A DNA stretch of 51,135 bases, taken from an uncultured Sterolibacterium sp. GTDB lineage: Bacteria; Pseudomonadota; Gammaproteobacteria; Burkholderiales; Rhodocyclaceae. The stretch covers positions 1-51,135 of the forward strand of contig CAILCO010000068.1 of assembly GCA_903832735.1 (NCBI GenBank). Direction: 5' to 3'. The position numbers and the translations under genes were made by a program. Shown piece after piece: positions 26,550-37,170 of this stretch; the first letter of the stretch is position 1; every line of letters begins with the position of its first letter. The notes beneath the pieces were generated by a model. It saw only the letters and a list, made by a program, of their open reading frames with translations. It was not told the DNA's origin and made no database searches.

Positions 26550-27201
26550 TCTGCCTGCCCTCCACGGTGATCAATCCCGCTTCGGCCAGGTCGTGAAAAA
26601 CTCGTGACAGGGTCTCGGGCGTGAGGTTGAGTCGCGAGGCGATCACCTGCTTGGTGGTGGGCAGGGCGAATGCGCAAGCGCCGTTGTCGTCTCCGGCCTG
26701 GGCGGAGTGTTCCAGCAGGTAGCCGATCACCCGCTGGGCGCTGGAGCGTTGCGAATAGGCTTCGACGTCATTGACCAGCGAGTGCAGGCGCAGGGACAGG
26801 CCGGCGAGCATGCGGCGGGCGAAGGAGACATCGTGTTCGAGCATCCCGAACACGGTGCTCTTGCCGATATGCAGCAGCAGCGTATCGGCGAGCGCTTCGG
26901 CAAACACCGGGTAGGGCCGGTCCATGAACATCACCGCTTCGCCGAAACTTTGTTTCGGGCCGATGATTTCAATGACCTTCTCGTTGCCCGCGAGCGAGGG
27001 AAAGGCCAGCTTGATCTGGCCGGACACGATCAGGTAGAGGCCGCGCGGCGCATCGCCCTTGTTGAAGAGCATTTCTCCCTTGGCCAGGCGCTTTTCGCGC
27101 GTGCCAGCGGCGAGGTCGTTGATCTGCTCGGTGGAGAGTTCGGCGAACAGCGGCAGGCGCTTGAGCAGTTGCGGGATATCGGTTTGATCTTCGCCGGGCA
27201 T
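26506..27201 (-). CDS. Crp/Fnr-family regulator without Fe-S cysteines (Dnr-like)
   Basis: A 231-residue regulator. The cyclic-nucleotide-type sensor domain spans about residues 15-130 (KGEMLFNKGDAPRGLYLIVSG, IIGPKQSFGEAVMF), followed by the dimer helix and a C-terminal helix-turn-helix (TTKQVIASRLNLTPETLSRVF). There is no N-terminal cysteine cluster, so it is not an oxygen-labile Fnr. Its layout and E-x2-S-R recognition helix match Dnr/NnrR-type NO sensors that bind TTGA-N6-TCAA sites. It lies 26 bases downstream of fnr on the same strand and is convergent with, and overlaps, the membrane protein of the hemerythrin operon. Confidence 0.85.
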   Translation of the reverse strand: MPGEDQTDIPQLLKRLPLFAELSTEQINDLAAGTREKRLAKGEMLFNKGDAPRGLYLIVSGQIKLAFPSLAGNEKVIEIIGPKQSFGEAVMFMDRPYPVFAEALADTLLLHIGKSTVFGMLEHDVSFARRMLAGLSLRLHSLVNDVEAYSQRSSAQRVIGYLLEHSAQAGDDNGACAFALPTTKQVIASRLNLTPETLSRVFHDLAEAGLITVEGRQITIHDQRRLREFDL

Positions 27202-27227
27202 GAGTCACCCCAGGGTTGCGCCGTGAC

Positions 27228-27974
27228 TCAGCTAGGCGGATGGTTCAACAGTTTCTTGAGTCCGGCGATGTCAAGGATGCGGATGTGCTTCTGCTGCACA
27301 CTGATGAAGCCTTCATCCTGGAAACGGGAGAAGGCGCGGCTGACAGTCTCAAGCTTGAGGCCGAGGTAGGAGCCGATCTCGTCGCGGGTCATGCGCAGGT
27401 GGAATTCGGCCGGAGAATAGCCGCGCGTGGTGAAGCGCTGCGACAGGTTGAGCAGAAAGGTGGCCAGCCGTTCCTCGGCGCGCATCGTGCCGAGCAGCAT
27501 CATGACGCCGTGATCGCGCACGATCTCGCGGCTCATCACCTGGTGGAAGTGGCGCTGCAGCGCCTGGATCTCGCGCGACAGGCGTTCCAGGTGGGCGAAC
27601 GGGATGACGCAGATTTCGCTGTCCTCGAGGGCCACCGCATTGCAGGTGTGCGCCTCGCCGCTGATGCCATCCATGCCGAGAATCTCGCCGGCCATCTGGA
27701 AGCCGGTGACCTGATCGCGGCCGTCTTCGAGCAGCACGTCGGTCTTGAAGAAGCCGCTCCTGATCGCGTAGATCGCCTCGAAGGTTTCTCCAGCGCGATA
27801 AAGGTGCTGCTGGCGTTTGACCCGGCGGCGCACGCCGACCATGCTCTCGATCTGCTCGATCTCCGATGCGGATAGGCCATAAGGCAGACAAAGTTCGCGC
27901 AGGTTGCACTGCGAGCAGGCTGCCTTGAGGGTGGTGAGTGTTACCGGTATGATGCTTTTGTTTGGTGTATGCAT
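27228..27974 (-). CDS. fnr: Fnr/Anr-type oxygen-sensing transcription regulator
   Basis: A 248-residue regulator with the 4Fe-4S cluster ligands Cys20, Cys23 and Cys29 (ACSQCNLRELCLP) and an internal Cys111 (AHTCNAVALE). The sensor barrel and dimer helix are followed by the helix-turn-helix MTRDEIGSYLGLKLETVSRAF, whose E-x2-S-R recognises TTGAT half-sites. It should activate the TTGA-N6-TCAA promoters in this window when oxygen is low. It is divergent from hemN. An Fnr-type box lies 25 bases before its start, too close for class II activation, so negative autoregulation is possible. Confidence 0.93.
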   Translation of the reverse strand: MHTPNKSIIPVTLTTLKAACSQCNLRELCLPYGLSASEIEQIESMVGVRRRVKRQQHLYRAGETFEAIYAIRSGFFKTDVLLEDGRDQVTGFQMAGEILGMDGISGEAHTCNAVALEDSEICVIPFAHLERLSREIQALQRHFHQVMSREIVRDHGVMMLLGTMRAEERLATFLLNLSQRFTTRGYSPAEFHLRMTRDEIGSYLGLKLETVSRAFSRFQDEGFISVQQKHIRILDIAGLKKLLNHPPS

Positions 27975-27998
27975 GGCGGGTCGGGTTAGGTAGCCGTT

Positions 27999-28012
27999 TT
28001 GATTTGCGTCAA
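27999..28012. promoter_or_regulatory. Fnr-type box between fnr and hemN
   Basis: TTGATTTGCGTCAA, nine of ten to consensus. For hemN, CATTAT at 28035-28040 (four of six) predicts a start near 28047, 41-42 bases from the box centre, and so class II activation. For fnr the box overlaps the expected core promoter instead. Confidence 0.75.
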
Positions 28013-28078
28013 CACGTCCATTACAAGATCACGTCATTATCAGTTGCAGCGTGTTGCGCTATTCCTAATTGGAAAATG

Positions 28079-29473
28079 ATGGCTACTTCGTTCCAAGAAC
28101 TAATTTTCGATCCGCAACTCATCCGTCGCTTCGACGTCAGTGGCCCTCGTTATACGTCTTACCCTACGGCGGATCGCTTCGTTGAGGCGTTCGACGCAGA
28201 GGCCTACCGCCTCTGGCTGGGGCGCCGGACCGTCGGTGGCATAGGCAGACCGCTCTCATTATACGTCCATATCCCGTTCTGCAACACCATCTGCTATTAC
28301 TGCGCCTGCAACAAGATCATCACCAAGGACCACGGACGTTCCACCAAGTATCTAAAATATCTGGCTAAAGAGTTGGCGATGCAGGCGGCGGCACTCGAAG
28401 GCAGCCACGAGGTGGTGCAGCTGCATTTTGGCGGCGGCACGCCGACCTTCTTGTCGAATGACGAGTTGCGCCAGCTGATGGCTTCGATCCGCGAGCATTT
28501 CACCCTGATTCCCAACGGTGAATACTCGATCGAAGTCGACCCGCGCAAGGTCGATGCCGAAACGGTGGCGCTCCTTGGCGAACTCGGTTTCAACCGCATG
28601 AGCATCGGTGTTCAGGATTTCGATCCGGTGGTGCAGAAGGCAGTCAATCGCATCCAGAGCATCGAGGAAACACAACTGGTGATCGAGGCGGCGCGCGCCT
28701 CCGGCTTCCAGTCGGTGAGCGTGGATCTGATCTACGGGCTGCCCAAGCAGAACGTCATCAGTTTCAACCACACTCTCGAGGAGGTTATCAAGCTGTCTCC
28801 GGACCGCCTCTCGATCTACAACTACGCGCACCTGCCCGGCCTGGCCAAGCCGCAGCGGCGGATCAACGAAGCGGATCTGCCTTCGCCGGACGCAAAGCTG
28901 CAGATTCTGCAACTGGCGATACGCCGCCTGACCGATGCCGGTTATGTCTTCATCGGCATGGACCACTTCGCCAAGCCCGACGACGAGTTGGCCGTGGCGC
29001 AGCGCCAGGGCCGGCTGCATCGAAACTTTCAGGGTTATTCGACCCACGCCGAAGCGGACCTGATGGCCTTCGGTGTCTCCGCCCTGAGCAAGGTCGGGCC
29101 GACCTATTGCCAGAACTACAAGACCATCGAAGAGTACTACGACGCGCTCGACCGCGACGAGTTGCCGGTGATGCGCGGCATCGAACTGACGCCGGACGAC
29201 GTCCTGCGCCGCTCGATCATTCAGGCCCTGATGTGTCATTTCGAGTTGTCCACTGAGTCGGTCGAAATCGCCCATCTGATCGACTTCAAGACCTACTTCG
29301 CCACTGAACTTGCCAGCCTCTCCGAGATGGAGCAGGCCGGCCTGCTGACCATCGATAGTCAGTGGATCACCATTCTGCCGCGCGGCCGGATGCTGGTTCG
29401 CGCCATCGCCATGGTCTTCGACCGCTACCTGCGCAGCGACCGCGAGCGGGCGCGGTATTCGAAGGTCATCTAG
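28079..29473 (+). CDS. hemN: Oxygen-independent coproporphyrinogen III oxidase (HemN)
   Basis: A 464-residue radical-SAM enzyme that decarboxylates coproporphyrinogen III to protoporphyrinogen IX without oxygen, feeding heme to cbb3 oxidase. Residues include GPRYTSYPTADRF at the N-terminus, the cluster motif HIPFCNTICYYCACNK (C-x3-C-x2-C-x-C), the SAM-site HFGGGTPTFL, and the later VDLIYGLPKQ. ATGs at 28076 and 28079 are both possible; a longer frame back to 27962 would run across the Fnr box and is rejected. The fnr-hemN neighbourhood resembles the anr-hemN-cco order known in pseudomonads. Confidence 0.95.
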   Translation: MATSFQELIFDPQLIRRFDVSGPRYTSYPTADRFVEAFDAEAYRLWLGRRTVGGIGRPLSLYVHIPFCNTICYYCACNKIITKDHGRSTKYLKYLAKELAMQAAALEGSHEVVQLHFGGGTPTFLSNDELRQLMASIREHFTLIPNGEYSIEVDPRKVDAETVALLGELGFNRMSIGVQDFDPVVQKAVNRIQSIEETQLVIEAARASGFQSVSVDLIYGLPKQNVISFNHTLEEVIKLSPDRLSIYNYAHLPGLAKPQRRINEADLPSPDAKLQILQLAIRRLTDAGYVFIGMDHFAKPDDELAVAQRQGRLHRNFQGYSTHAEADLMAFGVSALSKVGPTYCQNYKTIEEYYDALDRDELPVMRGIELTPDDVLRRSIIQALMCHFELSTESVEIAHLIDFKTYFATELASLSEMEQAGLLTIDSQWITILPRGRMLVRAIAMVFDRYLRSDRERARYSKVI

Positions 29474-29483
29474 CCACGGGTAG

Positions 29484-29501
29484 GTCGGGCTTTAGCCCGA
29501 C
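29484..29501. repeat. REP-like short palindrome
   Basis: GTCGGGCTTTAGCCCGAC forms an 8-pair stem with a 2-base loop, flanked by GTAG and ACC. This GTCGGGCTTTAGCCCGAC core is a common dispersed intergenic repeat in proteobacteria. It lies between hemN and the next gene, with no T-run to make a clear terminator. Confidence 0.6.
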
Positions 29502-29514
29502 ACCTCGTGCCAAC

Positions 29515-30219
29515 ATGCCCGACACCGGCTTCATCGCGGTTTTCCTGATCGGTCTGCTCGGCGGCACGCATTGCATCGCCATGTGCGGCGGCATCGTCGG
29601 CGCGCTGACCATAGAGCGGCCTGGCCAGCAGCCGGCTTGGCAACTTACCCTGGCCTACAACTTCGGCCGCATCGCCAGTTACGCCGCGGCGGGCGCCGCG
29701 ATCGGCGGGGTGGGCAGTCTCGGTCTGCTGCTCGACAATTTTCTGCCGCTGCAGATGGCGCTCTATGTGGCGGCCAACCTGATGCTGCTCGCCCTCGGCC
29801 TGTATCTTTGCGGCGTGACCCGGGCGCTGGCCATCACCGAGCGCATCGGTCACCGCTTATGGGATCGGATCCAGCCGTTGACGCGGCGCTTCCTGCCGGC
29901 TCGATCTGTCGCACAAGCCCTGCCGCTCGGGCTGTTGTGGGGCTTTCTGCCTTGCGGCATGGTCTATAGCGTCCTGACGATGGCCTTGCTGGCGGGCAGC
30001 GCGGCGCGCGGCGCCGCGCTGATGCTGGCCTTCGGTCTGGGCACGCTGCCGAATCTGCTCGCCGCGGCTTTCCTGGCGACGAAGTTCTCAATCGCGATGC
30101 GCGGGCGGCGTCTGCGCCTGGCCTCCGGCTTCCTGGTTCTCGGTTTTGCCGCTGCCGGCCTGTTCAATGCCACCAGTCTGGGCGGCCGGCTATGGCAAGG
30201 TTTGGTCTGCCATGTGTAG
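29515..30219 (+). CDS. DsbD_2/TauE-like membrane protein (cbb3-locus type)
   Basis: A 234-residue protein with about six helices. The first carries the paired-cysteine motif GTHCIAMCGGIVGAL and a later one GFLPCGMVYSVL; this pattern marks the sulfite exporter/DsbD_2 group found beside cbb3, hemN and copper genes. Roles proposed for relatives are thiol or copper handling for cytochrome assembly. ATG 29515 is used; a frame extending back into hemN crosses the palindromic repeat and is rejected. It is followed at 9 bases by a Usp gene and then copper ATPase genes, forming a probable operon. Confidence 0.85.
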   Translation: MPDTGFIAVFLIGLLGGTHCIAMCGGIVGALTIERPGQQPAWQLTLAYNFGRIASYAAAGAAIGGVGSLGLLLDNFLPLQMALYVAANLMLLALGLYLCGVTRALAITERIGHRLWDRIQPLTRRFLPARSVAQALPLGLLWGFLPCGMVYSVLTMALLAGSAARGAALMLAFGLGTLPNLLAAAFLATKFSIAMRGRRLRLASGFLVLGFAAAGLFNATSLGGRLWQGLVCHV

Positions 30220-30228
30220 AATGCCGTC

Positions 30229-30654
30229 ATGAGAATCCTGATCGCCGTCGACGGTTCCGCTGTTTCGCTCGCCTCAGTGAACAGCCTGGTGGCGCATATC
30301 CGCTGGTTCCGCGAAACACCGGAACTGCATCTGCTGCATGTCCACCCGCCGGTGCCGGTGGGGCTGGCGACCCGGCATGTCAGTCACGACGTCCTCGAGG
30401 CCTATTATCGCGAGGAAGGCGAGGCGGCACTGGCCGCGGCGCGCGCCTTGCTCGATGCGGCGCAGCTGCCTTATGTCCTCCACCTCCATGTCGGTCAGCC
30501 GGCCGAGACCATCGTTAGCTTGTCCCGAGAACTCGAGTGCGATCTGATCAGCATGGGCAGCCATGGCCGCGGCGCCTTGCCCAATGCCGTCCTCGGTTCT
30601 GTCGCCACCAAGGTGCTGCACCTCAGTGCTGTCCCAGTCCTGCTCGCCAAGTAG
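30229..30654 (+). CDS. Universal stress protein, UspA family
   Basis: A 141-residue Usp domain with ILIAVDGSAVSLASV at the N-terminus and the nucleotide-binding motif MGSHGRGALPNAVLGSVATK near the end. It probably binds ATP. It is 9 bases downstream of the DsbD_2-like gene and 18 bases before copA, so it is likely co-transcribed with copper genes. It differs clearly in sequence from the Usp at 14131-14574. Confidence 0.92.
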   Translation: MRILIAVDGSAVSLASVNSLVAHIRWFRETPELHLLHVHPPVPVGLATRHVSHDVLEAYYREEGEAALAAARALLDAAQLPYVLHLHVGQPAETIVSLSRELECDLISMGSHGRGALPNAVLGSVATKVLHLSAVPVLLAK

Positions 30655-30672
30655 TTGGCCAGCCTGCCGGCG

Positions 30673-32871
30673 ATGAGCGACTCCCCGCGCACGACGCTGG
30701 AACTGTCGATAGCAGGCATGACCTGCTCCGCCTGCGCGGCGCGCATCGAGAAGGTGTTGAACAGACTGCCGGAGGTGGAAGCCGCAGTCAATTTCGCCGC
30801 CGAGAAAGCCTACGTGCGTTTCACCCCTGGTCTCGCCGATGCCGATGGGATCATCGCCGCAGTCAAGCGAGCGGGCTATTCGGCGGCAGCGGCAAGCCGC
30901 GACAACCATGAGCAGGAGAAGGCGAACAAGCGCGCGCAGTATCGCGAGGAACTCCGCCGTTTCTGCTTTTCGGCCCTGTTCACGCTGCCCTTGCTGGCGC
31001 AGATGGCGCTGATGTTCGGAGGCGGTGGGAACGTCGGGAGCCCCGGGCACCAGGAACTGCTGCCGCGCGCAGTGCAACTGCTGCTCGCCAGTCCGGTGCA
31101 GTTCTGGATCGGCGCCCGTTTCTATCGCAGCGCCTGGAATGCGCTCAGGGGCGGGGGCGCCAACATGGATGTGCTGGTGGCTCTCGGCACCAGCATGGCT
31201 TATCTCTACAGCCTGATCGTGACCCTGGCCGGGCTCCATCACCAGCATGTCTATTTCGAGGCCTCGGCGACCATCATCACCCTGGTTCTCGCCGGCAAGA
31301 TCCTCGAAGCCCGGGCCAAGGCCGGAACCACCGCGGCGGTCGAGGCCCTGCTGCGCCTGCAGCCGCAGACGGCGACCATCGTGCGCGATGGCGTGTTGGT
31401 AGAGGTGCCGGTCGCGACCATGATACCCGGCGACATCTTCATCGTCCGGCCGGGCGAGAGCGTGCCGGTGGACGGCGAAGTGAGCGAAGGACAGTCCAGT
31501 CTCGACGAGGCGATGCTGAGCGGCGAGAGCCTGCCGGTGGCGAAGAGCCCCGGCGACAAACTGTTTGCGGCCACGGTGAATGGCTCGGGATTGCTCAAGG
31601 CCAGGGCCACCGGTGTCGGCAGCCATACCCTGCTTTCCGGCATCATCCGCATGGTGGAGCAGGCGCAGGGTTCGAAGGCGCCGGTGCAGCGGCTCGCCGA
31701 CCAGGTCGCAGCGATCTTCGTGCCCGTGGTCTGCGCCATCGCGGTGCTTACCTTCGTCGGCTGGTGGGGATGGTCCGGCGATTTCACCCTGGCCTTGATC
31801 AATGCCGTCGCCGTGCTGGTGATCGCCTGCCCCTGCGCCCTGGGTCTGGCGACGCCGACGGCGATCATGGTCGGCACCGGCCAGGGGGCGAAGGCCGGGA
31901 TTCTGATCAAGGATGGGGCGGCGCTGGAACTGGCGGAGAAGATCAAGGTGCTGGTGGTGGACAAGACCGGCACCCTGACCCAGGGCAAGCCGCGGGTCAC
32001 CGACATCGTGGCGATCGGGCCGGGCGGGGATGACCTGCTGCGTGTCGCGGCGAGCCTGGAGCAGGGCGCCACCCATCCCTTGTCCGGCGCGATCCTGGCG
32101 CATGCGGCGGAGGCCGGCCTGGTCCTCTCCGCACCACTGAAACTTCAGGCCGTAGCGGGACAGGGCTTGACCGGCGAGCTCGACGGCAGGCCTTGCCTGT
32201 TGGGTTCCCCGGGCTTCCTGCGCGGCCAGGGCGTGGCTATCGACGCAGCGCTGCTCCTGCCCTTGCAGCAGGCGGGAAAAAGTATCGTCGCGGTGGCGCA
32301 GGACGGCCTGGCTCTCGGGGTCATCGCCGTAGCCGATCCGTTACGGCCGAGTTCGAAGGCTGCGCTGCTCCGCCTGCGCGAACTCGGCGTGGATGTGGTG
32401 ATGCTCACCGGCGACAATGCCCAGACCGCCGCCGCAGTCGCAGCGGCGGCCGGCATCAGCCGCTATAGTGCGGAAGTGCTGCCCAACGACAAGGCCGGGC
32501 GAATCGCGGAGCTTAAGGCCGAAGGCGTTGTCGGCATGGCCGGCGACGGCATCAACGACGCGCCGGCGCTGGCCGCCGCCGACGTCGGCTTCGCCATGGG
32601 CGCGGGCTCCGACGTGGCTTTGGAGACGGCCGGCGTGACCTTGATGAAGAACGACCTGAGCAGCGTCGCCGATGCGATTCTGCTCTCCCGTGCCACCCTG
32701 GCGAAGATCCGGCAGAACCTGTTTTTCGCTTTCGTCTACAATGCGCTGGGCATTCCGCTGGCCGCAGCCGGTTTTCTCAACCCGGTGATCGCCGGCGCGG
32801 CGATGGCCTTGAGTTCTGTTTCGGTGGTGAGCAATTCTTTGTTGCTGAGGCGCTGGAAGCCTCGTTCCTGA
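30673..32871 (+). CDS. copA: Copper-exporting P1B-type ATPase (CopA)
   Basis: A 732-residue Cu(+) efflux ATPase. One N-terminal HMA domain with [13 protein letters not shown], eight helices, actuator motif LSGESLPV, metal-site [14 protein letters not shown], phosphorylation site [12 protein letters not shown] motif THPLSG and hinge GDGINDAP. Helix-7 and -8 signature residues [12 protein letters not shown] and [12 protein letters not shown] are those of CopA rather than of CcoI. ATG 30673 begins at a natural N-terminus; a TTG six codons earlier is an alternative. The chaperone gene follows at 11 bases. Confidence 0.95.
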   Translation: MSDSPRTTLELSIAGMTCSACAARIEKVLNRLPEVEAAVNFAAEKAYVRFTPGLADADGIIAAVKRAGYSAAAASRDNHEQEKANKRAQYREELRRFCFSALFTLPLLAQMALMFGGGGNVGSPGHQELLPRAVQLLLASPVQFWIGARFYRSAWNALRGGGANMDVLVALGTSMAYLYSLIVTLAGLHHQHVYFEASATIITLVLAGKILEARAKAGTTAAVEALLRLQPQTATIVRDGVLVEVPVATMIPGDIFIVRPGESVPVDGEVSEGQSSLDEAMLSGESLPVAKSPGDKLFAATVNGSGLLKARATGVGSHTLLSGIIRMVEQAQGSKAPVQRLADQVAAIFVPVVCAIAVLTFVGWWGWSGDFTLALINAVAVLVIACPCALGLATPTAIMVGTGQGAKAGILIKDGAALELAEKIKVLVVDKTGTLTQGKPRVTDIVAIGPGGDDLLRVAASLEQGATHPLSGAILAHAAEAGLVLSAPLKLQAVAGQGLTGELDGRPCLLGSPGFLRGQGVAIDAALLLPLQQAGKSIVAVAQDGLALGVIAVADPLRPSSKAALLRLRELGVDVVMLTGDNAQTAAAVAAAAGISRYSAEVLPNDKAGRIAELKAEGVVGMAGDGINDAPALAAADVGFAMGAGSDVALETAGVTLMKNDLSSVADAILLSRATLAKIRQNLFFAFVYNALGIPLAAAGFLNPVIAGAAMALSSVSVVSNSLLLRRWKPRS

Positions 32872-32882
32872 GAGGTTTGAAG

Positions 32883-33089
32883 ATGGCGACAACGGTACTG
32901 AAAGTCGGCGGCATGAGTTGCCAGGGCTGCGTCAAGAGCATCACGCAAGTATTGCAGGATTTGAACGGCGTGCTTAGTGCCGAGGTTTCGCTGGAGCAGG
33001 GCGAGGCGACGGTAGCCTTCGACGACGCCCGTTTGACCCGCGCCGACCTTGCCCGCGCCGTCATCGACGCCGGCTTCGAGGCCTCCTGA
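32883..33089 (+). CDS. copZ: Copper chaperone, HMA domain (CopZ-like)
   Basis: A 68-residue protein with the beta-alpha-beta-beta-alpha-beta HMA fold and the metal site [12 protein letters not shown] (M-x-C-x2-C). It carries Cu(+) to CopA. GAGAGG lies 7 bases before ATG 32883; a TTG six bases earlier is less likely. It stands 2 bases before ppa, so the pyrophosphatase may be read through from the copper operon. Confidence 0.92.
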   Translation: MATTVLKVGGMSCQGCVKSITQVLQDLNGVLSAEVSLEQGEATVAFDDARLTRADLARAVIDAGFEAS

Positions 33090-33091
33090 CC

Positions 33092-33640
33092 ATGGGACTC
33101 GACAGGGTCCCTTCGGGCCTGGATCTGCCGAACGATTTCAACGTCGTGATCGAAATCCCGATGCATTCCGAGCCGATCAAGTACGAGGTCGACAAGGATT
33201 CCGGCGCGATCTTCGTCGACCGCTTCATGTCCACCGCCATGCACTATCCCTGCAACTACGGCTACATCCCGCACACCATCGCCGGCGACAACGACCCGGT
33301 CGATGTCCTGGTGATGGCGCAGTTCCCGCTGCCGCCGGGCGTGGTGGTGCGCTGCCGCCCGATCGGCATGCTGGCCATGGAGGACGAGGCCGGCGAAGAC
33401 GCCAAGGTGCTGGCCGTGCCGGTGGACAAGCTGACCCAGATGTACCGCAGCGTCCAGGCGCCGCGCGACCTGCCGCAGATTTTGCTCGACCAGATCGCGC
33501 ATTTCTTCGCGCACTACAAGGATCTCGAAGCGGGCAAGTTCGTCAAGGTCAAGGGCTGGGTCGGCGCCGAGGAAGCCAAGTGGGAAATCATGACTGGCGT
33601 CGCACGCTACAACGAGGCGAAGGACAAACCGGCATTTTAG
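33092..33640 (+). CDS. ppa: Inorganic pyrophosphatase
   Basis: A 182-residue family I soluble pyrophosphatase, which hydrolyses PPi to two phosphates. Seen: [29 protein letters not shown], the metal-binding signature [10 protein letters not shown] and, near the end, [10 protein letters not shown] and FFAHYKDLE. The length and all acidic active-site residues match bacterial PPases. The ATG follows copZ after 2 bases. Confidence 0.95.
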   Translation: MGLDRVPSGLDLPNDFNVVIEIPMHSEPIKYEVDKDSGAIFVDRFMSTAMHYPCNYGYIPHTIAGDNDPVDVLVMAQFPLPPGVVVRCRPIGMLAMEDEAGEDAKVLAVPVDKLTQMYRSVQAPRDLPQILLDQIAHFFAHYKDLEAGKFVKVKGWVGAEEAKWEIMTGVARYNEAKDKPAF

Positions 33641-33664
33641 ATTTTCAATCTGGAAAGGCGTTTG

Positions 33665-33810
33665 CACCATCAAGAACACCAAGAACACCAAGGTATGCCG
33701 AGTTGTCACGTCGTTCCAACAACTCGCCTTTGTAAGAGTTCATGCTCTGACTTTTGCTCCGAGATCTGTTTATCTTGGTGTCCTTGGTGTCCTTGGTGTT
33801 CTTGGTGGTG
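33665..33810. repeat. Inverted element with 9-base tandem repeats in both arms
   Basis: The left arm (33665-33693) is made of CACCAAGAA-type units. The right arm (33772-33810) contains the reverse complement, CTTGGTGTC/T units; the arms agree at nearly all of about 28 bases. Between them a second inverted repeat is nested: GAGTTGT (33700-33706) and ACAACTC (33719-33725). The element fills the ppa-GNAT convergent gap (33641-33769) and extends into the opposing gene. It resembles a MITE-like or terminator-like dispersed element. Confidence 0.7.
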
Positions 33811-34951
33811 AATGCAGTTTCGTATTTCCCTTGTATGGGTTGCGTTCGCCCAGTTCGTCGACATACTGGTCGATGCCCCGGGCTTCCTGGGCGAGGAAGC
33901 GTTCCACGGCCGAGGCGAATTCCGGGTGGGCGAGCCAGTGGGCGGAGAGCGTCTCGACCGGCAAGAGGCCCCGCGCCATCTTGTGTTCGCCCTGGGCGCC
34001 GCCTTCGAAGACCGCGATGTTCCGTTCAATGCAGAATTCGATCGCCTGGTAGTAGCAGGCCTCGAAATGCAGGCAGGGCACATCCTCTATCGAACCCCAG
34101 TAGCGGCCGTAGAGGCGTTCGCCGGCGCAGAGATTCAGGGCTGCGGCGATAGCCGCGCCGTCCCGTTCGGCGAGCACCAGCAGGATGTTGTCCGGCATCA
34201 TCCGGCCGATCCGGCGGAAGAAATCCGGATTGAGATAGGGCTGCCGTCCGCGCACCTCGTAGGTGAGCCGGTAGCAGCGATAGAAGAAGGCCCACTGTGC
34301 GTCGCTGATTTCGCGGCCGGTCAGACGCCTCAGCTTCACCCCGGCGTCTGCGACGCGACGTCTTTCCTGACGGATCTTCTTGCGCTTCTCGCGAGTCAGC
34401 GCAGCGAGATAATCCTCGAAATTGCCGAAGCCGGCGTTCTCCCAGTGAAACTGCACGCCTTTCCTGATCATCATCCCCGCCTCGCGCATCAATGCCGCGT
34501 CGGCCGGCGTCGGGAACAGAATGTGCAGCGAGGACATGCCGCTGTCACTGGCGTAGCACAGCGCTTCCTGCAACAGCCTCCTGCGGCTCGCCTCGTCGCG
34601 GGCCAGCAGGCGCGAGCCGGACACCGGCGTGAACGGCACGCTGGCCAGCAGTTTCGGATAATAGGCGAGGCCGTGGCGCTGATAGGCCTCGGCCCACGAC
34701 CAGTCGAAGACGAACTCGCCGTAGGAATGATCCTTGGCATAAAGCGGCATGGCGCCGACCAGATCGGCGCCTTGCCAGAGCGTCAGGTGACGCGGATGCC
34801 AGCCGCTTCGCGGACAGGCGGCGCCGCTCTCGGCCAGGGCCGCGAGGAAGGCGTGGCGCAGGAATGGCTGCGCAGTTCCGTTGACAGCGGCGAGCGCATC
34901 CCATTGCCCGGGCGATACTTCGGAGAGCGAGTCGAGAATGCGGATTTCCAT
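33770..34951 (-). CDS. GNAT/FemAB-like acyltransferase family protein (DUF482 type)
   Basis: A 393-residue protein of the DUF482/PF04339 family, which has a double-GNAT, FemAB-like fold; the substrate is not known. Family features are QPFLRHAFLAALAESG near residue 28, HSYGEFVFDWSWAEAYQRHG, EKRKKIRQERRRV, and YGRYWGSIEDVPCLHFEACYY with EGGAQGEHKMARG. Relatives end near ERNPYK; here about 18 extra residues (SPPRTPRTPRTPR) are translated from the tandem-repeat arm at 33772-33810. It is divergent from nadE with a gap of only 41 bases. Confidence 0.85.
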   Translation of the reverse strand: MEIRILDSLSEVSPGQWDALAAVNGTAQPFLRHAFLAALAESGAACPRSGWHPRHLTLWQGADLVGAMPLYAKDHSYGEFVFDWSWAEAYQRHGLAYYPKLLASVPFTPVSGSRLLARDEASRRRLLQEALCYASDSGMSSLHILFPTPADAALMREAGMMIRKGVQFHWENAGFGNFEDYLAALTREKRKKIRQERRRVADAGVKLRRLTGREISDAQWAFFYRCYRLTYEVRGRQPYLNPDFFRRIGRMMPDNILLVLAERDGAAIAAALNLCAGERLYGRYWGSIEDVPCLHFEACYYQAIEFCIERNIAVFEGGAQGEHKMARGLLPVETLSAHWLAHPEFASAVERFLAQEARGIDQYVDELGERNPYKGNTKLHSPPRTPRTPRTPR

Positions 34952-34992
34952 GGCGGCGGACAGTCTGTTGCGTGTTGTATAGTAGCGCCCTT

Positions 34993-37000
<2,008 letters not shown>

Positions 37001-37076
37001 CTGCGGCAAATTGAACGACCTTCCCCCCCGACCCAGGAGCCTCGCTTCGCTGCGTCGCTCGGCCGGCGACGACCGA

Positions 37077-37142
37077 ACGAAGTCCCTGTGGGAAGATACC
37101 CCCTAGGGTCTTTGCGAGGAGCGTAGCGACGCGGCAATCCAG
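37077..37142 (+). repeat. Dispersed REP-type repeat, copy A
   Basis: The segment from GAAGTCCCTGTGGGA through CTAGGGTCTTTGCGAGGAGCG to GGCAATCCAG is repeated, nearly identical apart from a small gap, at 48969-49028 inside the Rhs gene. GCGAGGAGCG-AGCGACG-GGCAATCCAG is a widespread proteobacterial intergenic repeat. It lies between convergent glnB and smr (37001-37170), where no gene is seen. Confidence 0.75.
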
Positions 37143-37170
37143 TCTTTGCGTTTCACTAGCGATCGCCACG

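Noticed and set aside
33665-33810. Repeat units considered as a CRISPR array
   Set aside because: Units are 9 bases, contiguous and inverted, with no unique spacers and no cas genes.
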